Assembly: GCA_028876655.1 (NCBI GenBank) | Contig: JAGWRA010000139.1 | Location: 1 to 49,786, forward strand | Source: Acidobacteriota bacterium | GTDB taxonomy: Bacteria > Acidobacteriota > Vicinamibacteria > Vicinamibacterales > CAVVIG01 | Direction of reading: 5' to 3' | Length of the DNA stretch: 49,786 nt | Part shown: one piece after another, positions 31,522-42,933 of the stretch | How positions within the stretch are numbered: the stretch's first letter is position 1 | Layout: every line of letters starts with the position of its first letter | Notes under the pieces: model-generated | Seen by the model: the letters and a program-made list of their open reading frames with translations, nothing else | The model's database searches: none | Told to the model about the DNA's origin: nothing | Translations under genes and position numbers: made by a program

Positions 31522-32430
31522 ATGTCGACGGTGCTTTCGCCGTGGCGGCGGCTGCCCGTTGTCGTACGGGCGGTGCTGGTGGGCGTCGTCGTCGCCTCGG
31601 CGGGGACGCTGCCGTGGGCCTGGCTCGCCGCCGAGAACCTGCGCCATGGACGCGCGGTCCCCTGGGACGCCATGGTGATGGCCCCGTATCTGTGGGTCTA
31701 CTGGCGGTACCTCCGGGGCGCGGGCTGGCCGCGTGCGACGGCCGACGCCCGGCGCCAGGGCCTGCGCGCCAACCCACTCCCGGGTGACGCCTGGAGCACG
31801 GCGATCATGGCTGGTCTGCTCGGCCTCGTGGCGCTCGTCTTCTTCATGCAGGTCTGGGGACGGCTCGTCCAGCTGCCGCAGCAGCGGGATGCCGACCCGT
31901 CCACCGTGCCGCTGTTCACGCTGGCCGTCTCGCTGGTCATGGGCTCGCTCGTCGCCGGCTTCGTCGAGGAGGCGGCCTTCCGCGGCTACATGCAGGGGCC
32001 GATCGAGCGGCGTCACGGGCCGGTGGTTGCGATCCTCGTCACCGGCATCTGCTTCGGCTTCGCGCACTTCACGCATCCGGAAGTGTCGCTGCGGCTGATG
32101 CCGTTCTACCTGTTCATCGCCGCCATCTACGGCGGTCTCGCCTGGCTGACCAACTCCATCTGGCCGAGCATCGTGGTGCACGCCGGCAGCGACGTGCTGG
32201 GTTTCGTCCGCCTCTTCGCCACCGGCCGATCCGAATGGCAGATGACGCCGACGGTGCAGCCGCTCGTCTGGGAGAGCGGGCCGGATGCGGCGTTCTGGAC
32301 CTCGTGCGCGCTGGCCGTGGTCACGATCGCACTGGCCATCTGGGCCTACGTCGCGCTGGCCGGCGCGATGCGGAACGCAAGCACCGGCGGGCCATCACTC
32401 GGCGACTGGCGCGGCTCGACGGGGGCGTGA
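31522..32430 (+). CDS. CPBP-family intramembrane metalloprotease (CAAX protease-like)
   Basis: A 302-residue membrane protein of the CPBP/Rce1 group. Motif 1 gives the Glu149-Glu150 pair and Arg154 in EEAAFRGY, motif 2 His182 in FGFAHF, and motif 3 is VVHAGSD; together they form the metal and catalytic site. Bacterial members are linked to prenyl-like proteolysis, bacteriocin self-immunity or signalling, and the target here is unknown. The start at 31522 follows AGGAGG. It is 90 bp after the antiporter and 3 bp before the next small membrane gene. Confidence 0.87.
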   Translation: MSTVLSPWRRLPVVVRAVLVGVVVASAGTLPWAWLAAENLRHGRAVPWDAMVMAPYLWVYWRYLRGAGWPRATADARRQGLRANPLPGDAWSTAIMAGLLGLVALVFFMQVWGRLVQLPQQRDADPSTVPLFTLAVSLVMGSLVAGFVEEAAFRGYMQGPIERRHGPVVAILVTGICFGFAHFTHPEVSLRLMPFYLFIAAIYGGLAWLTNSIWPSIVVHAGSDVLGFVRLFATGRSEWQMTPTVQPLVWESGPDAAFWTSCALAVVTIALAIWAYVALAGAMRNASTGGPSLGDWRGSTGA

Positions 32431-32433
32431 ACG

Positions 32434-32883
32434 ATGACGGGAACGCGTGGGCGCGCGGCGGGCGGTGTGACGCTGGTGAAAGCGGCCGGCCTCGACTTCA
32501 TCGCCGTGTTCGCCGCCGGCTTCGTACTCGGGACGATCCGGGTCCTGTGGGTGATTCCCCATCTGGGTGAGAGAACGGCCGAACTCGTCGAGGTGCCGAT
32601 CATGCTGGTCGTCATCGTCGCATCCGCGCGCGGGACCGATCGGCGCTTCCTGGGGACCGCCCGCGCGGGGGAGCGCCTGCTGGTCGGTGTCGCGGCGCTC
32701 GTCCTGCTGCTCGCCGCAGAGATCGCGCTCGCGATGATCCTGCGCGGTGCCTCGGTGTGGCAGGCGCTGTTCGATCGCGATCCCGTCTCGGGCACCGCGT
32801 ACTACGTCGCCCTGGCGATCTTCGCAATCCTGCCGTGGTGGCTCGGGCGCCGCGCGAATCCGGCGAGTGGCCGGTCGGAGTAG
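32434..32883 (+). CDS. Small four-helix membrane protein of unknown function
   Basis: A 149-residue integral membrane protein with about four hydrophobic segments. FIAVFAAGFVLGTIRVLWVIP and ELVEVPIMLVVIVASARGT are phrases shared with small uncharacterised bacterial membrane proteins. No catalytic motif is visible. It begins three bases after the CPBP stop and is likely co-translated with it. The rightward cluster ends here, since the ADOP gene faces it 18 bp downstream. Confidence 0.7.
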   Translation: MTGTRGRAAGGVTLVKAAGLDFIAVFAAGFVLGTIRVLWVIPHLGERTAELVEVPIMLVVIVASARGTDRRFLGTARAGERLLVGVAALVLLLAAEIALAMILRGASVWQALFDRDPVSGTAYYVALAIFAILPWWLGRRANPASGRSE

Positions 32884-32901
32884 CGGGTCGGGTGCGCGCG
32901 G

Positions 32902-35538
<2,637 letters not shown>

Positions 35539-35540
35539 CG

Positions 35541-35882
35541 CTACACCTCACCAGGTCTCGTCTTCAACGCGGCCGTCATCGCCGACACCGTCCGCTCCCA
35601 GTTCGCCATCTCCTCCCGCAGCCGCGTCCGCCCGGCAGCAGTGAGCCGGTAGAACTTCGCGCGGCGGTTGTTCTCCGACGTGCCCCACGTGGAGGACAGT
35701 AGCTTCTGCTTCTCGAGGCGGTAGAGCGCCGGATAGAGCGCGCCCTGCTCGATCGTCAGCGCGCCGTCCGACATCTGCTGGATGCGGAGCAGCACGCCGT
35801 ACCCGTGCTTCGGTCCGAGCGAGACGGCTTTGAGGATGAGCAGGTCGAGCGTCCCCGGCAGGAGGGCGGCCTGGATGGTCAT
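35541..35882 (-). CDS. PadR-family transcriptional regulator (ADOP-linked)
   Basis: A 113-residue PadR winged-helix regulator: [21 protein letters not shown] (in two parts), [31 protein letters not shown] (split across the recognition helix and wing) and [14 protein letters not shown]. This is the acidobacterial PadR family nearly always found directly upstream of ADOP permeases. ATG 35882 is about 40 bp from a well-formed promoter with two ATACCTA copies around its -10. It probably represses its own transcript and the permease until an inducer binds. Confidence 0.93.
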   Translation of the reverse strand: MTIQAALLPGTLDLLILKAVSLGPKHGYGVLLRIQQMSDGALTIEQGALYPALYRLEKQKLLSSTWGTSENNRRAKFYRLTAAGRTRLREEMANWERTVSAMTAALKTRPGEV

Positions 35883-35896
35883 CGGTGCGGCACCTG

Positions 35897-35950
35897 ATAC
35901 CTAGAGTAGTTAGGAGAGGGCAGTGTAGCGCCGCATACCTAAGCTGTCAA
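35897..35950 (-). promoter_or_regulatory. padR-ADOP promoter with ATACCTA repeats
   Basis: On the minus strand, TTGACA (35945-35950) and TACACT (35922-35927) have a 17-bp spacer. ATACCTA occurs on the plus strand at 35897-35903 and 35935-35941, 38 bp apart, one copy in the spacer and one downstream of the -10, as expected for a PadR operator. Confidence 0.65.
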
Positions 35951-36055
35951 GGAGAGCGAACAGCAATCCTTCGGCCGATGACGAAGCGTGTCGGACCGGG
36001 GATCGATACCATGCGGCGCGACGCCACAGCCCGGCCAGGCACCGGGAGCAATCGT

Positions 36056-36112
36056 GTCCATCCAAGTGGACTGATGGGAGTGGCCATTTCGTGCTAGGCT
36101 GTGGATCCACTT
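36056..36112 (+). promoter_or_regulatory. Likely MocR operator sites
   Basis: Three AAGTGGAC-like sites precede the MocR gene: AAGTGGAC (36064-36071), GAGTGGCC (36078-36085) and, inverted, ATCCACTT (36105-36112), which lies in the perfect palindrome GTGGATCCAC (36101-36110). GTCCA and TGGAC (36056-36060, 36067-36071) also form an inverted repeat. The arrangement suits autoregulation by a PLP-dependent MocR protein. Confidence 0.5.
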
Positions 36113-36132
36113 TTCACTCCTGACTGCCCACG

Positions 36133-37602
36133 ATGCCGCGCCAGACCGCCAGCCTCCCGGGTCTCACGCTCACGCCCCACAGCGATCGTCCGCTCGCCCG
36201 CCAGCTGGCGTCGGCGCTGCGCGAGTCGATGCTGTCCGGACAGCTGGGGCCGGGCGCCCGGCTGCCGTCGACGCGGCTGCTCGCGGGCGAACTCGGCGTC
36301 TCGCGCAACACCGTCCTCGAGGCCTACGCCGAGCTGCTCGCCGAGGGCTATCTGGAAGGGCAGATCGGTTCAGGCACGTTCGTCTCGCGCCTGCTGCCGG
36401 AGGAAGGCCGGGCCGTGGGCCACGCCGACACGGCGGAGGACCTGTCGACGATCGCGCTCTCAGCGCGCGGCGAGCGGATTGCCGGCGTCCGCCATTGGCA
36501 GTCGGGGGTGGAGCTGCGGCCGTTCAATCCGGGCCTGCCGGCGCTCGACCCGGCGCTGTTCGACTTCTGGTGGCGCACGGCCGCGCGCTGGCGCCGGCGA
36601 CTCGGTCCCGCCGAGTTGAACTACGGTGATGCGGCCGGCTACGGTCCGCTGCGGGAAGCGATTGCCGCGTGGGTTGGTCCGTCCCGCGGCGTCCGTTGCA
36701 CGGCCCGCCAGATCATCGTGACGGCCGGCGCCCAGCCGGCGCTGGCGCTGGCCGCGCGGCTGCTGCTCGACGTCGGCGATCAGGCCTGGATGGAGGACCC
36801 GGGCTACGAAGGAGCGAAGGGGGCCCTGATCGCCGCCGGACTGACGCTCGTCCCGGTGCCGGTGGACGATGACGGGCTGGACGTGGACGAGGGGATGGCA
36901 CGCGCGCCGGAGGCGCGGATGGCGTACGTCTCGCCATCGCACCAGTATCCGCTCGGCGTGGTCATGGCGCTGACCCGCCGGCTGCGGCTGCTCGAATGGG
37001 CCGAGCGCGCGGGCGCCTGGATCGTCGAGGACGACTACGATACCGAGTTCCGCTACGGCGGGCGTCCGCTGCCGGCGCTGCAGAGTCTGGACCGCGCATC
37101 GCGCGTCCTCTACGTCGGCACCTTCAGCAAGGTCCTCTTCCCGTCCCTCCGCCTCGGCTACATCGTCGTGCCCGACGAACTCGTCGGGGCGTTCCGCCGC
37201 GCGCAGGCGACCGCCGGCCATCGGCCGTCGACCCTCGATCAGGCGGTTCTGGCCGAGATCCTCGCCAGCGGCCAGTTCATGCGGCACGTCCGCCGCATGC
37301 GCCGCCGCTACGAGCAGCGGCGCGATCTGCTCGATGCGGAGATCCGGCGGCAGCTCGCTCCGTCACTGATGCTCACCGGAGCGCATACCGGTCTGCACGG
37401 CGTCGGCCGCCTGGCGCCCGGCTTCGACGATCGCGACGTCTCGGCGCGCGCCGCAGCCGCTGGCATCAGCGTGCCGCCGCTCTCCGCGTACTACACGGGA
37501 CCGCCCCGCGTCTCCGGCCTCGTGCTCGGGTACGGTCACCTCGACGAGAACGCCATCCGCGCCGGCGTGCGAGCGCTCGCGTCGCTGCTGCGCGCCGGAT
37601 AG
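36133..37602 (+). CDS. MocR/PdxR-type PLP-dependent transcriptional regulator
   Basis: A 489-residue chimeric protein: an N-terminal GntR-type winged helix (residues about 14-80, LPSTRLLAGELGVSRNTVLE and AEGYLEGQIGSGTFV), a linker, and a C-terminal aminotransferase-like domain. The PLP pocket includes Asp in EDDYDTEFRY and the lysine near residue 333 in GTFSKVLFPSLRLGY. These proteins sense PLP, amino acids or GABA. No enzyme gene is directly adjacent in the same direction, so the target may be its own promoter or a distant gene. ATG 36133 has no clear SD, which may mean leaderless or weak translation. Confidence 0.9.
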   Translation: MPRQTASLPGLTLTPHSDRPLARQLASALRESMLSGQLGPGARLPSTRLLAGELGVSRNTVLEAYAELLAEGYLEGQIGSGTFVSRLLPEEGRAVGHADTAEDLSTIALSARGERIAGVRHWQSGVELRPFNPGLPALDPALFDFWWRTAARWRRRLGPAELNYGDAAGYGPLREAIAAWVGPSRGVRCTARQIIVTAGAQPALALAARLLLDVGDQAWMEDPGYEGAKGALIAAGLTLVPVPVDDDGLDVDEGMARAPEARMAYVSPSHQYPLGVVMALTRRLRLLEWAERAGAWIVEDDYDTEFRYGGRPLPALQSLDRASRVLYVGTFSKVLFPSLRLGYIVVPDELVGAFRRAQATAGHRPSTLDQAVLAEILASGQFMRHVRRMRRRYEQRRDLLDAEIRRQLAPSLMLTGAHTGLHGVGRLAPGFDDRDVSARAAAAGISVPPLSAYYTGPPRVSGLVLGYGHLDENAIRAGVRALASLLRAG

Positions 37603-37644
37603 CGGAGGCACGCCGCCGCGCTGCGGCATCGGGGCATCGCGGCG

Positions 37645-40026
37645 TCACCCGCCGTGCGGGGTCGAATGCTCGGGCGAGAGCGGCGCGCCTTTGCTGCGTC
37701 GCAGCAGGACGACCTTCAGGGCGTCGATCGCCGCGAGATAGCCGGCGCCGGCGGCCGCGACGGTCACGATGACGTACGGCGGCAGCGCGGCCATCAACGT
37801 GCCCGTCACGGCCAGCAGGCTGACGAGGCCGATGTCCGCCAGCGAGACCAGCAGCAGCCAGCGGCCGGGCGCCGAATGCCAGAAGTGGGAGCGCTCGCGC
37901 ACCAGGTAGATCATCCCCTGTCCCGTGAAGACCAGGGTGACGAACACGAGCGTGCGCAGCTGCGCCAGCGGCAGGTGCAGCTGCCAGCGGCCCCACGCGA
38001 AGATCCCCAGCGACAGCCCGAGCACGCAGGCGCCGAGGGCCAGCCCGACGCGGGTCAGGGTGCCGACGTGCCAGTGGTCGGGCCGGGGCGAGAAGGAGAC
38101 GCGGTCGGTCGCAATCGCCATGGTGGCGAAGTCGTTGGTGAAGAGCAGCAGCACGATGAGCGGGGGCGTGATGATCAGGGCGTGCGCCAGCACCACGCCG
38201 ATGGTCAGGAAGAAGCCGATCTCGACGGTCTTGATGATCTTGTTCAGCGTGTAGGTCACCATCCGCTGGTAGACGCGGCGGCTGGTCTCGACGGCCGCGA
38301 TCATGTCGCTCAGACCGGGGTTGGTGAGCACGAGGCTCGCCGCCGACTTGGCCACGTCGGTCGCGCTCGCCACCGCGATGCCGACTTCTGCCTGCCGGAG
38401 CGCTGGCGCATCGTTCACGCCGTCCCCGGTCATCCCCACGAGGTGGCCCTCCCGCTGCAGCGCCCGGATCAGCGTGAACTTGTCCTCGGGCAGCGCCTCC
38501 GCCCGCACGTCGTACTGCAGCGCGTCTCCGGTCGCACGCCCCGGATCCTCGAAGCGCTGCGCGGTCGCCCGATTGCCGAGGCCGACCCGTGCCGCCACGG
38601 CCCGTGCCGTCGCCAGGCCGTCGCCGGTGATCATGATCACGCGCACGCCGAGCGCCCGCAGGGCGCCGATCGTCTGCGCCGAGTCGGGGCGAGGCGGGTC
38701 CTGGAGCGCGACGAGGCCTGCCAGGGCGAGGCGCTCCCCGCGGCCCTCGGCGACCGCGAGCACCCGTGAGCCTGTGGACGCCAGCCGTTCGACGTCGGCG
38801 GCCAGCGTGGCCGGAACCGCCGCCAGGCGCCGCGCGACCGCCTGCGGCGCCCCCTTGACGATGTGCTGCCCCGGTCCGTCGTCCGCGACGATGGATTCGG
38901 CCGTCTTCGTGGCCGGGTCGAACGGAATCAGCGTGCGAGGCGAAGGCGGTGCCGCAGGCACGCCCCGATCGCGCGCGGCGGTCAGCACGGCGAGGTCGAT
39001 GGGATCCTGGGTCGCCGCGTCGCTGGCCCACGCGGCGAGGCGCAGCAGGTCGATCTCGCTGTAGGGCGGACAGGGCTGCAGCGCGGCCACGGCGAGCCGG
39101 TTCTGCGTGAGCGTCCCGGTCTTGTCGGTGCACAGGACGTCCATCCCTGCGGCATCTTCGATGGCCGAGAGCCGCGTGGTCAGCACGCCCCGCCGCGCCA
39201 GTTCGAGCGAGCCGAGGGCCGTCGCCAGCGTGAAGGTCGCCGGCAGCGCCGCCGGGACGGAGGCGACGAGCAGGATCAGCGCGAAGGGGAGCACGTCGGC
39301 GAACGGCAGCTTCGTGGCGGCCGCGTACACGAGCAGGACGACCACGAGAGCACCGTCGAGCGCGAGCATGTAGCGGACGATGGTGAAGATGAGGGCGGAG
39401 AGGTGACTGGCCCGCGTGGCGTGACCGACGAGCTGCGCCGTGCGGCCGAAGACGGTCCGGTCGCCCGTGGCCGTCACTTCGCCGCTCGCCTCGCCGCGCT
39501 TCACGACCGCGCCGGCACGCGCCAGGGCCCCCGGGCCGGCGTCGGCCGCCACCGACTCGCCCGTGAGCATCGACTGGTCGAGCAGAATCGCGCCGTCACG
39601 CAGGGTGACGTCGGCAGGGACGATGTCGCCCAGCCGCAGGTGGACGAAGTCGCCTGGCACGAGCGCCTCGGTGGGGACCTCGCGCCACTCGCCGTCGCGC
39701 CGCACGCGCGCGTGCAGCGACAGCCGCGCGCGCAGCCGCTGCAGCGCGCGATTCGCCCGTCCCTCCTGGATCAGGCTGAGCGCGACGTTGAACAGCAGCA
39801 GGAGGCCGATGATGCCCGCCTCGAAGCGGCGCCCGAGCAGCAGTTCGAGGACGACCGTCGCTTCGAGCATCCACGGCACCGGCGCCCAGAACCGGCCGAC
39901 GAATGCCAGGAGCGGGTGCGGCTTCGCTTCGGTCACCGCGTTCGGCCCGTACTGAAGCAGGCGGGCGGCGGCGTCCTGGCTGCTGAGGCCGGGAGAAGGG
40001 CCGGTGGACTCAACGGGCGGGGGCAC
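37645..40026 (-). CDS. P3A-type plasma-membrane proton ATPase
   Basis: A 793-residue P-type ATPase. The FWAPVPWMLE hallmark of P3A pumps is in TM1, followed by the actuator motif TGES, the ion-path helix ASVPAALPATFTLA (the archaeal/bacterial P3A form), the phosphorylated Asp301 in DKTGTLT, and MITGDGLATARAVA and GDGVNDAPAL for ATP binding. Known members export protons and are normally fungal, plant or archaeal, with scattered bacterial copies. I chose GTG 40026 because GGAGG is 9 nt upstream, and TTG 40044 is the alternative. Its start overlaps the 3' end of the LLM gene by 17 bp, so the two are co-transcribed. Confidence 0.88.
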   Translation of the reverse strand: MPPPVESTGPSPGLSSQDAAARLLQYGPNAVTEAKPHPLLAFVGRFWAPVPWMLEATVVLELLLGRRFEAGIIGLLLLFNVALSLIQEGRANRALQRLRARLSLHARVRRDGEWREVPTEALVPGDFVHLRLGDIVPADVTLRDGAILLDQSMLTGESVAADAGPGALARAGAVVKRGEASGEVTATGDRTVFGRTAQLVGHATRASHLSALIFTIVRYMLALDGALVVVLLVYAAATKLPFADVLPFALILLVASVPAALPATFTLATALGSLELARRGVLTTRLSAIEDAAGMDVLCTDKTGTLTQNRLAVAALQPCPPYSEIDLLRLAAWASDAATQDPIDLAVLTAARDRGVPAAPPSPRTLIPFDPATKTAESIVADDGPGQHIVKGAPQAVARRLAAVPATLAADVERLASTGSRVLAVAEGRGERLALAGLVALQDPPRPDSAQTIGALRALGVRVIMITGDGLATARAVAARVGLGNRATAQRFEDPGRATGDALQYDVRAEALPEDKFTLIRALQREGHLVGMTGDGVNDAPALRQAEVGIAVASATDVAKSAASLVLTNPGLSDMIAAVETSRRVYQRMVTYTLNKIIKTVEIGFFLTIGVVLAHALIITPPLIVLLLFTNDFATMAIATDRVSFSPRPDHWHVGTLTRVGLALGACVLGLSLGIFAWGRWQLHLPLAQLRTLVFVTLVFTGQGMIYLVRERSHFWHSAPGRWLLLVSLADIGLVSLLAVTGTLMAALPPYVIVTVAAAGAGYLAAIDALKVVLLRRSKGAPLSPEHSTPHGG

Positions 40027-41026
40027 GGCCGAAGGCCTCCGCAATCAGCGCGTATGACCGGCAGCGCGCTTCGTGATCGTAGGTGATGGTCACGATCATG
40101 AGCTCGTCGGCCCCGTATTCCGCGGCCACCGCCTCGAGGCCCCGCCGGACGGTCGCGGGCGACCCGATCACCGCGCGGCGTCGCCGCGGGGCTCGCGGGC
40201 CTTCGCACGACTCGCGCGCCGCCAGGAAGCGGAGCGCCTTCTCGACCGGCGGTACGGGGATGAGCTCGCCCTGGTGGAGCAGCGCAAACGCCATCCGGCC
40301 GCTCGCTGCCAGCCGCTCGGCCTCGTCGTCCGTCTCGGCGCAAATCGCCGAGACGCAGACGATGACCTCGGGTGCCGCGCGGACGCCGGACGGGACGAAG
40401 GTGTCGCGGTAGCGGCGCGCATAGTCGGCGCCTTCGGGATTGATGAAGTCGGCGAAGGCGTACGGCAGGCCGATCTCCGCGGCCCACAACCCGCTCTGCG
40501 GCGAGGAGCCGAGCAGCCACGGCTCGGGCCGGTGCGCCCCGCCCGGCAACGCGGCGAGCCGTGCGAAGCGATGGCCGGCCGGGAACCGGTCGTAGAGGTA
40601 GGCGAGCAGCTCGGCCAGTTGCTGCGGGAAGTCGTCGGGTGCCGCCTGCCGGCGATCGCGCTGCAGCGCGAAGGTCGTGAGCGGGTCGGTGCCGGCGGCG
40701 CGGCCGAGGCCCAGATCGATCCGGCCGGGATGCAGGGCTGAGAGGAGGCTGAAGACCTCGGCCACCTTCAGCGGGCTGTAGTGGGGCAGCATGACGCCGC
40801 CGCTGCCGACGCGGAGGCGCGTGGTCGCGGCCGCGATCGCGCCGATCAGGATCTCGGGGGCCGCCCCGGCCAGCATCGGCGTCCCGTGGTGCTCGGCCAC
40901 CCAGTACCGGTGATAGCCTAGAGCCTCGGCGCGCCGGGCCAGGTCGATCGTTCGCTGCAGCGCCTCGCCGCCAGTCGACCCGTCCGCAATCGGCGACTGG
41001 TCCAGCACACTCACCCGCAGACTCAC
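40010..41026 (-). CDS. Luciferase-like flavin monooxygenase family protein
   Basis: A 338-residue LLM-class oxidoreductase (bacterial luciferase-like TIM barrel, YtmO/MsnO branch). LDQSPIADGSTGGEAL, YWVAEHHGTPMLAGAAPEILIG (given here in two parts) and LGLGRAAGTDP mark the FMN site and substrate loop. The cofactor is FMNH2, and substrates include alkanals, sulfur compounds and others; the sequence does not choose. I placed the start at GTG 41026, with GAGGAG about 9 nt upstream. It overlaps the P3A ATPase start, giving a redox enzyme and an H+ pump on one transcript. Confidence 0.87.
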   Translation of the reverse strand: MSLRVSVLDQSPIADGSTGGEALQRTIDLARRAEALGYHRYWVAEHHGTPMLAGAAPEILIGAIAAATTRLRVGSGGVMLPHYSPLKVAEVFSLLSALHPGRIDLGLGRAAGTDPLTTFALQRDRRQAAPDDFPQQLAELLAYLYDRFPAGHRFARLAALPGGAHRPEPWLLGSSPQSGLWAAEIGLPYAFADFINPEGADYARRYRDTFVPSGVRAAPEVIVCVSAICAETDDEAERLAASGRMAFALLHQGELIPVPPVEKALRFLAARESCEGPRAPRRRRAVIGSPATVRRGLEAVAAEYGADELMIVTITYDHEARCRSYALIAEAFGRAPAR

Positions 41027-41107
41027 GTGTCCACTCCTCGTGTCGTCCCCGTATCCTGTCACACCCCACGCGCCGCCGTCAGGTCGACGCATCTCGAGTG
41101 GCCGGGG

Positions 41108-41197
41108 CCTCCTGATCTCCTGCCCTCCTGTGAACAAGTCCCTCCTGTTCTCCTGATCTCCTGGCCTCCTGCGAACCCACCCCTCCTGATCTCCTGT
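41108..41197. repeat. Octanucleotide array H (unit CTCCTGNN) with larger-order structure
   Basis: 8-nt units of the form CCTCCTGA / TCTCCTGN repeat with two GAAC-starting units (41132-41139 and 41173-41180), giving a higher-order block of about 33-41 bp that recurs: CCTCCTGATCTCCTG begins at 41108 and again at 41182. The minus strand carries multiple AGGAG/AGGAGG sequences. It lies between the divergent LLM and XdhC genes. Confidence 0.88.
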
Positions 41198-41259
41198 TCA
41201 ACTGGCAGGCGACTCCGGCTGCGCTTGTCGGGCACCGCGCTTTGTGCCATGGTGGCGGT

Positions 41260-42372
41260 ATGGATCGCCGCGAAACGGAGCGGCTGCTGTCGGCCATCGG
41301 CGACGTCCGCGCGCGCGGCGCGCGCGCGGCGCTGGCGACGGTGATCCGTGTGCGCGGCAGTGCCTACCGGCGCGAAGGGGCGCACATGCTCGTGCGCGAG
41401 ACCGGTGCCTGGGACTGTGCCCTCTCCGGCGGCTGCCTCGAGCCGGCGGTCGCCGACGCCGCGGCGCGCGTCCTGGCCGGCGGCGAGCCGGTCGTCCTCG
41501 CCTACGACCTCCAGGACGACTCGGTCTGGGGCCTCGGCATCGGCTGTACCGGGGCCGTCGACATCCGCATCGAGCGCCTCGACGACGATCCCGTCACGCG
41601 CGCCTGGCTCGGGGTCCTCGAACGGGCGGAGCCCGCGGTGCTGGTCACGTGCCTCGACGGCACGCCTGGCCGCCTGCTCGTTCACGGCGCCGGTGGCACC
41701 ATCGGCGGTCTGTCGGACGACTCGCTGGACCGCCGGGCGGCCGCGCGGGCGCGCGAGCGGCTGCGCGAGGTCCTCGCGGGGTCTGGCACCGAGTCGATCG
41801 ACGGACGCGAGCTGTTCTTCGAGGTGGCGCTGCCGCCGCCCGTGCTCACCGTCTTCGGGGCCGGCTTCGACGCCGAACCGCTCGTCCGCCAGGCGTGGGC
41901 CGTCGGCTTTGCGGTCACGGTCATCGATCCCCGCGATGCCTTCCTCGTCCCGTCCCGCTTCCCCGGCGCCACGCTCGTCTCCAGTCACCCTGAGACGTTC
42001 GCCGGGCGCGTGGCCCTGCCGGCCGGCGGCTTCGTCGTGATCATGAACCATCACCTCGCGCGGGATCGCGAGAGCCTCCGGTTCGCGCTGGCCTCGCGCA
42101 CCGCCTATGTCGGCCTGCTCGGCCCGCGGGCCCGCTACGAGCGGCTGCTGTCCGACCTGGCCGCGGACGGATACGTCCCGGCGGCCGCCGACCTGGCGCG
42201 CGTGCGAAGCCCGATCGGCCTCGCGCTTGGCGCGGAGACGGCCGAGGAAGTGGCGCTGTCGATCGTGAGCGAGCTGGTGGCGGTGCGGAACGGGTTCGAG
42301 GGCGGCGCGCTCCGCGGCACGGCCGGCAGTCTTCATCGTTCCGCCGGCAGGCGGCTGCTGGCGCGCTCGTAG
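41260..42372 (+). CDS. XdhC/CoxF-family molybdoenzyme maturation factor
   Basis: A 370-residue two-domain XdhC-family protein. The N-terminal XdhC_CoxI domain has the family's GGCLE motif (LSGGCLEPAVADAA), and the C-terminal Rossmann-like XdhC_C domain begins at VLTVFGAGFDAEPLV. These proteins bind the molybdenum cofactor and help insert or sulfurate it in xanthine and CO dehydrogenases. A second family member with an additional YHS domain is part of the cox operon at 47211, so this copy may handle a general step. ATG 41260 lacks a clear SD. Its 3' end overlaps the convergent MocA-like gene by 40 bp. Confidence 0.88.
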   Translation: MDRRETERLLSAIGDVRARGARAALATVIRVRGSAYRREGAHMLVRETGAWDCALSGGCLEPAVADAAARVLAGGEPVVLAYDLQDDSVWGLGIGCTGAVDIRIERLDDDPVTRAWLGVLERAEPAVLVTCLDGTPGRLLVHGAGGTIGGLSDDSLDRRAAARARERLREVLAGSGTESIDGRELFFEVALPPPVLTVFGAGFDAEPLVRQAWAVGFAVTVIDPRDAFLVPSRFPGATLVSSHPETFAGRVALPAGGFVVIMNHHLARDRESLRFALASRTAYVGLLGPRARYERLLSDLAADGYVPAAADLARVRSPIGLALGAETAEEVALSIVSELVAVRNGFEGGALRGTAGSLHRSAGRRLLARS

Positions 42373-42926
42373 TCGGCCGGCGTGTCGATGTCGAAGAGCT
42401 TCCCGGGGTCGAACGGCAGGACGACCGTTCCCTCCCGGTGGCGCTGCAGCACGGGCCGCGCGCCATGTTCCAGGGCGGCGAGCTCGGGGAACAGCGCGCG
42501 GGCGAAGAGGTGGGGCGGCGCCGTGATGTCGCCGTAGCGGACGCTGACGATGGGCGGCCGCTCCGCGCGCCAGACCTCGAGCAGGCGGCGGTAGTCGTCG
42601 GCGGTCAGGAACGGCTGGTCCGCGAGTGCGAACAGCGCGGCCGCGCTGGCGGGCAGGTGGGCGACGGCGGTCCGGAACGAGCTGCCCATGCCGGTCGCGA
42701 AGTCCGCGTTCAGCGCGTGACGGATCGGCAGTCCGTCGAGGGCGGCGAGGACCTGCTCGTGGTGACTGCCGACGATGACGAGCACCTCGTCGTAGCCGGC
42801 GTCGCAGACGAGCCGGACGATCCGGCGGACGAGCGGTTCGCCGCCGAGCGGCAGCAGCAGTTTCGGCCGGCCCATCCGTGTGGAGGCGCCGGCGGCGAGC
42901 ACCACGGCGCTGATCGCGTCGCCCAT
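42333..42926 (-). CDS. mocA: Molybdenum cofactor nucleotidyltransferase, MocA-like
   Basis: A 197-residue GT-A-fold nucleotidyltransferase of the MobA/MocA group. LAAGASTRMGRPKLLLPLGG is the nucleotide and phosphate-binding start, LADQPFL holds the metal Asp, and the C-terminal FDIDTPADYERA is typical of the MocA/CoxC branch. MocA attaches CMP to the molybdenum cofactor (making MCD) for enzymes of the xanthine oxidase family, including CO dehydrogenase; its position beside the cox operon fits that. The tail overlaps the xdhC gene on the other strand. The -10-like TATACT lies only 8 bp before the ATG, so the mRNA may be leaderless. Confidence 0.87.
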   Translation of the reverse strand: MGDAISAVVLAAGASTRMGRPKLLLPLGGEPLVRRIVRLVCDAGYDEVLVIVGSHHEQVLAALDGLPIRHALNADFATGMGSSFRTAVAHLPASAAALFALADQPFLTADDYRRLLEVWRAERPPIVSVRYGDITAPPHLFARALFPELAALEHGARPVLQRHREGTVVLPFDPGKLFDIDTPADYERASSRLPAER

Positions 42927-42933
42927 GGGTGCC

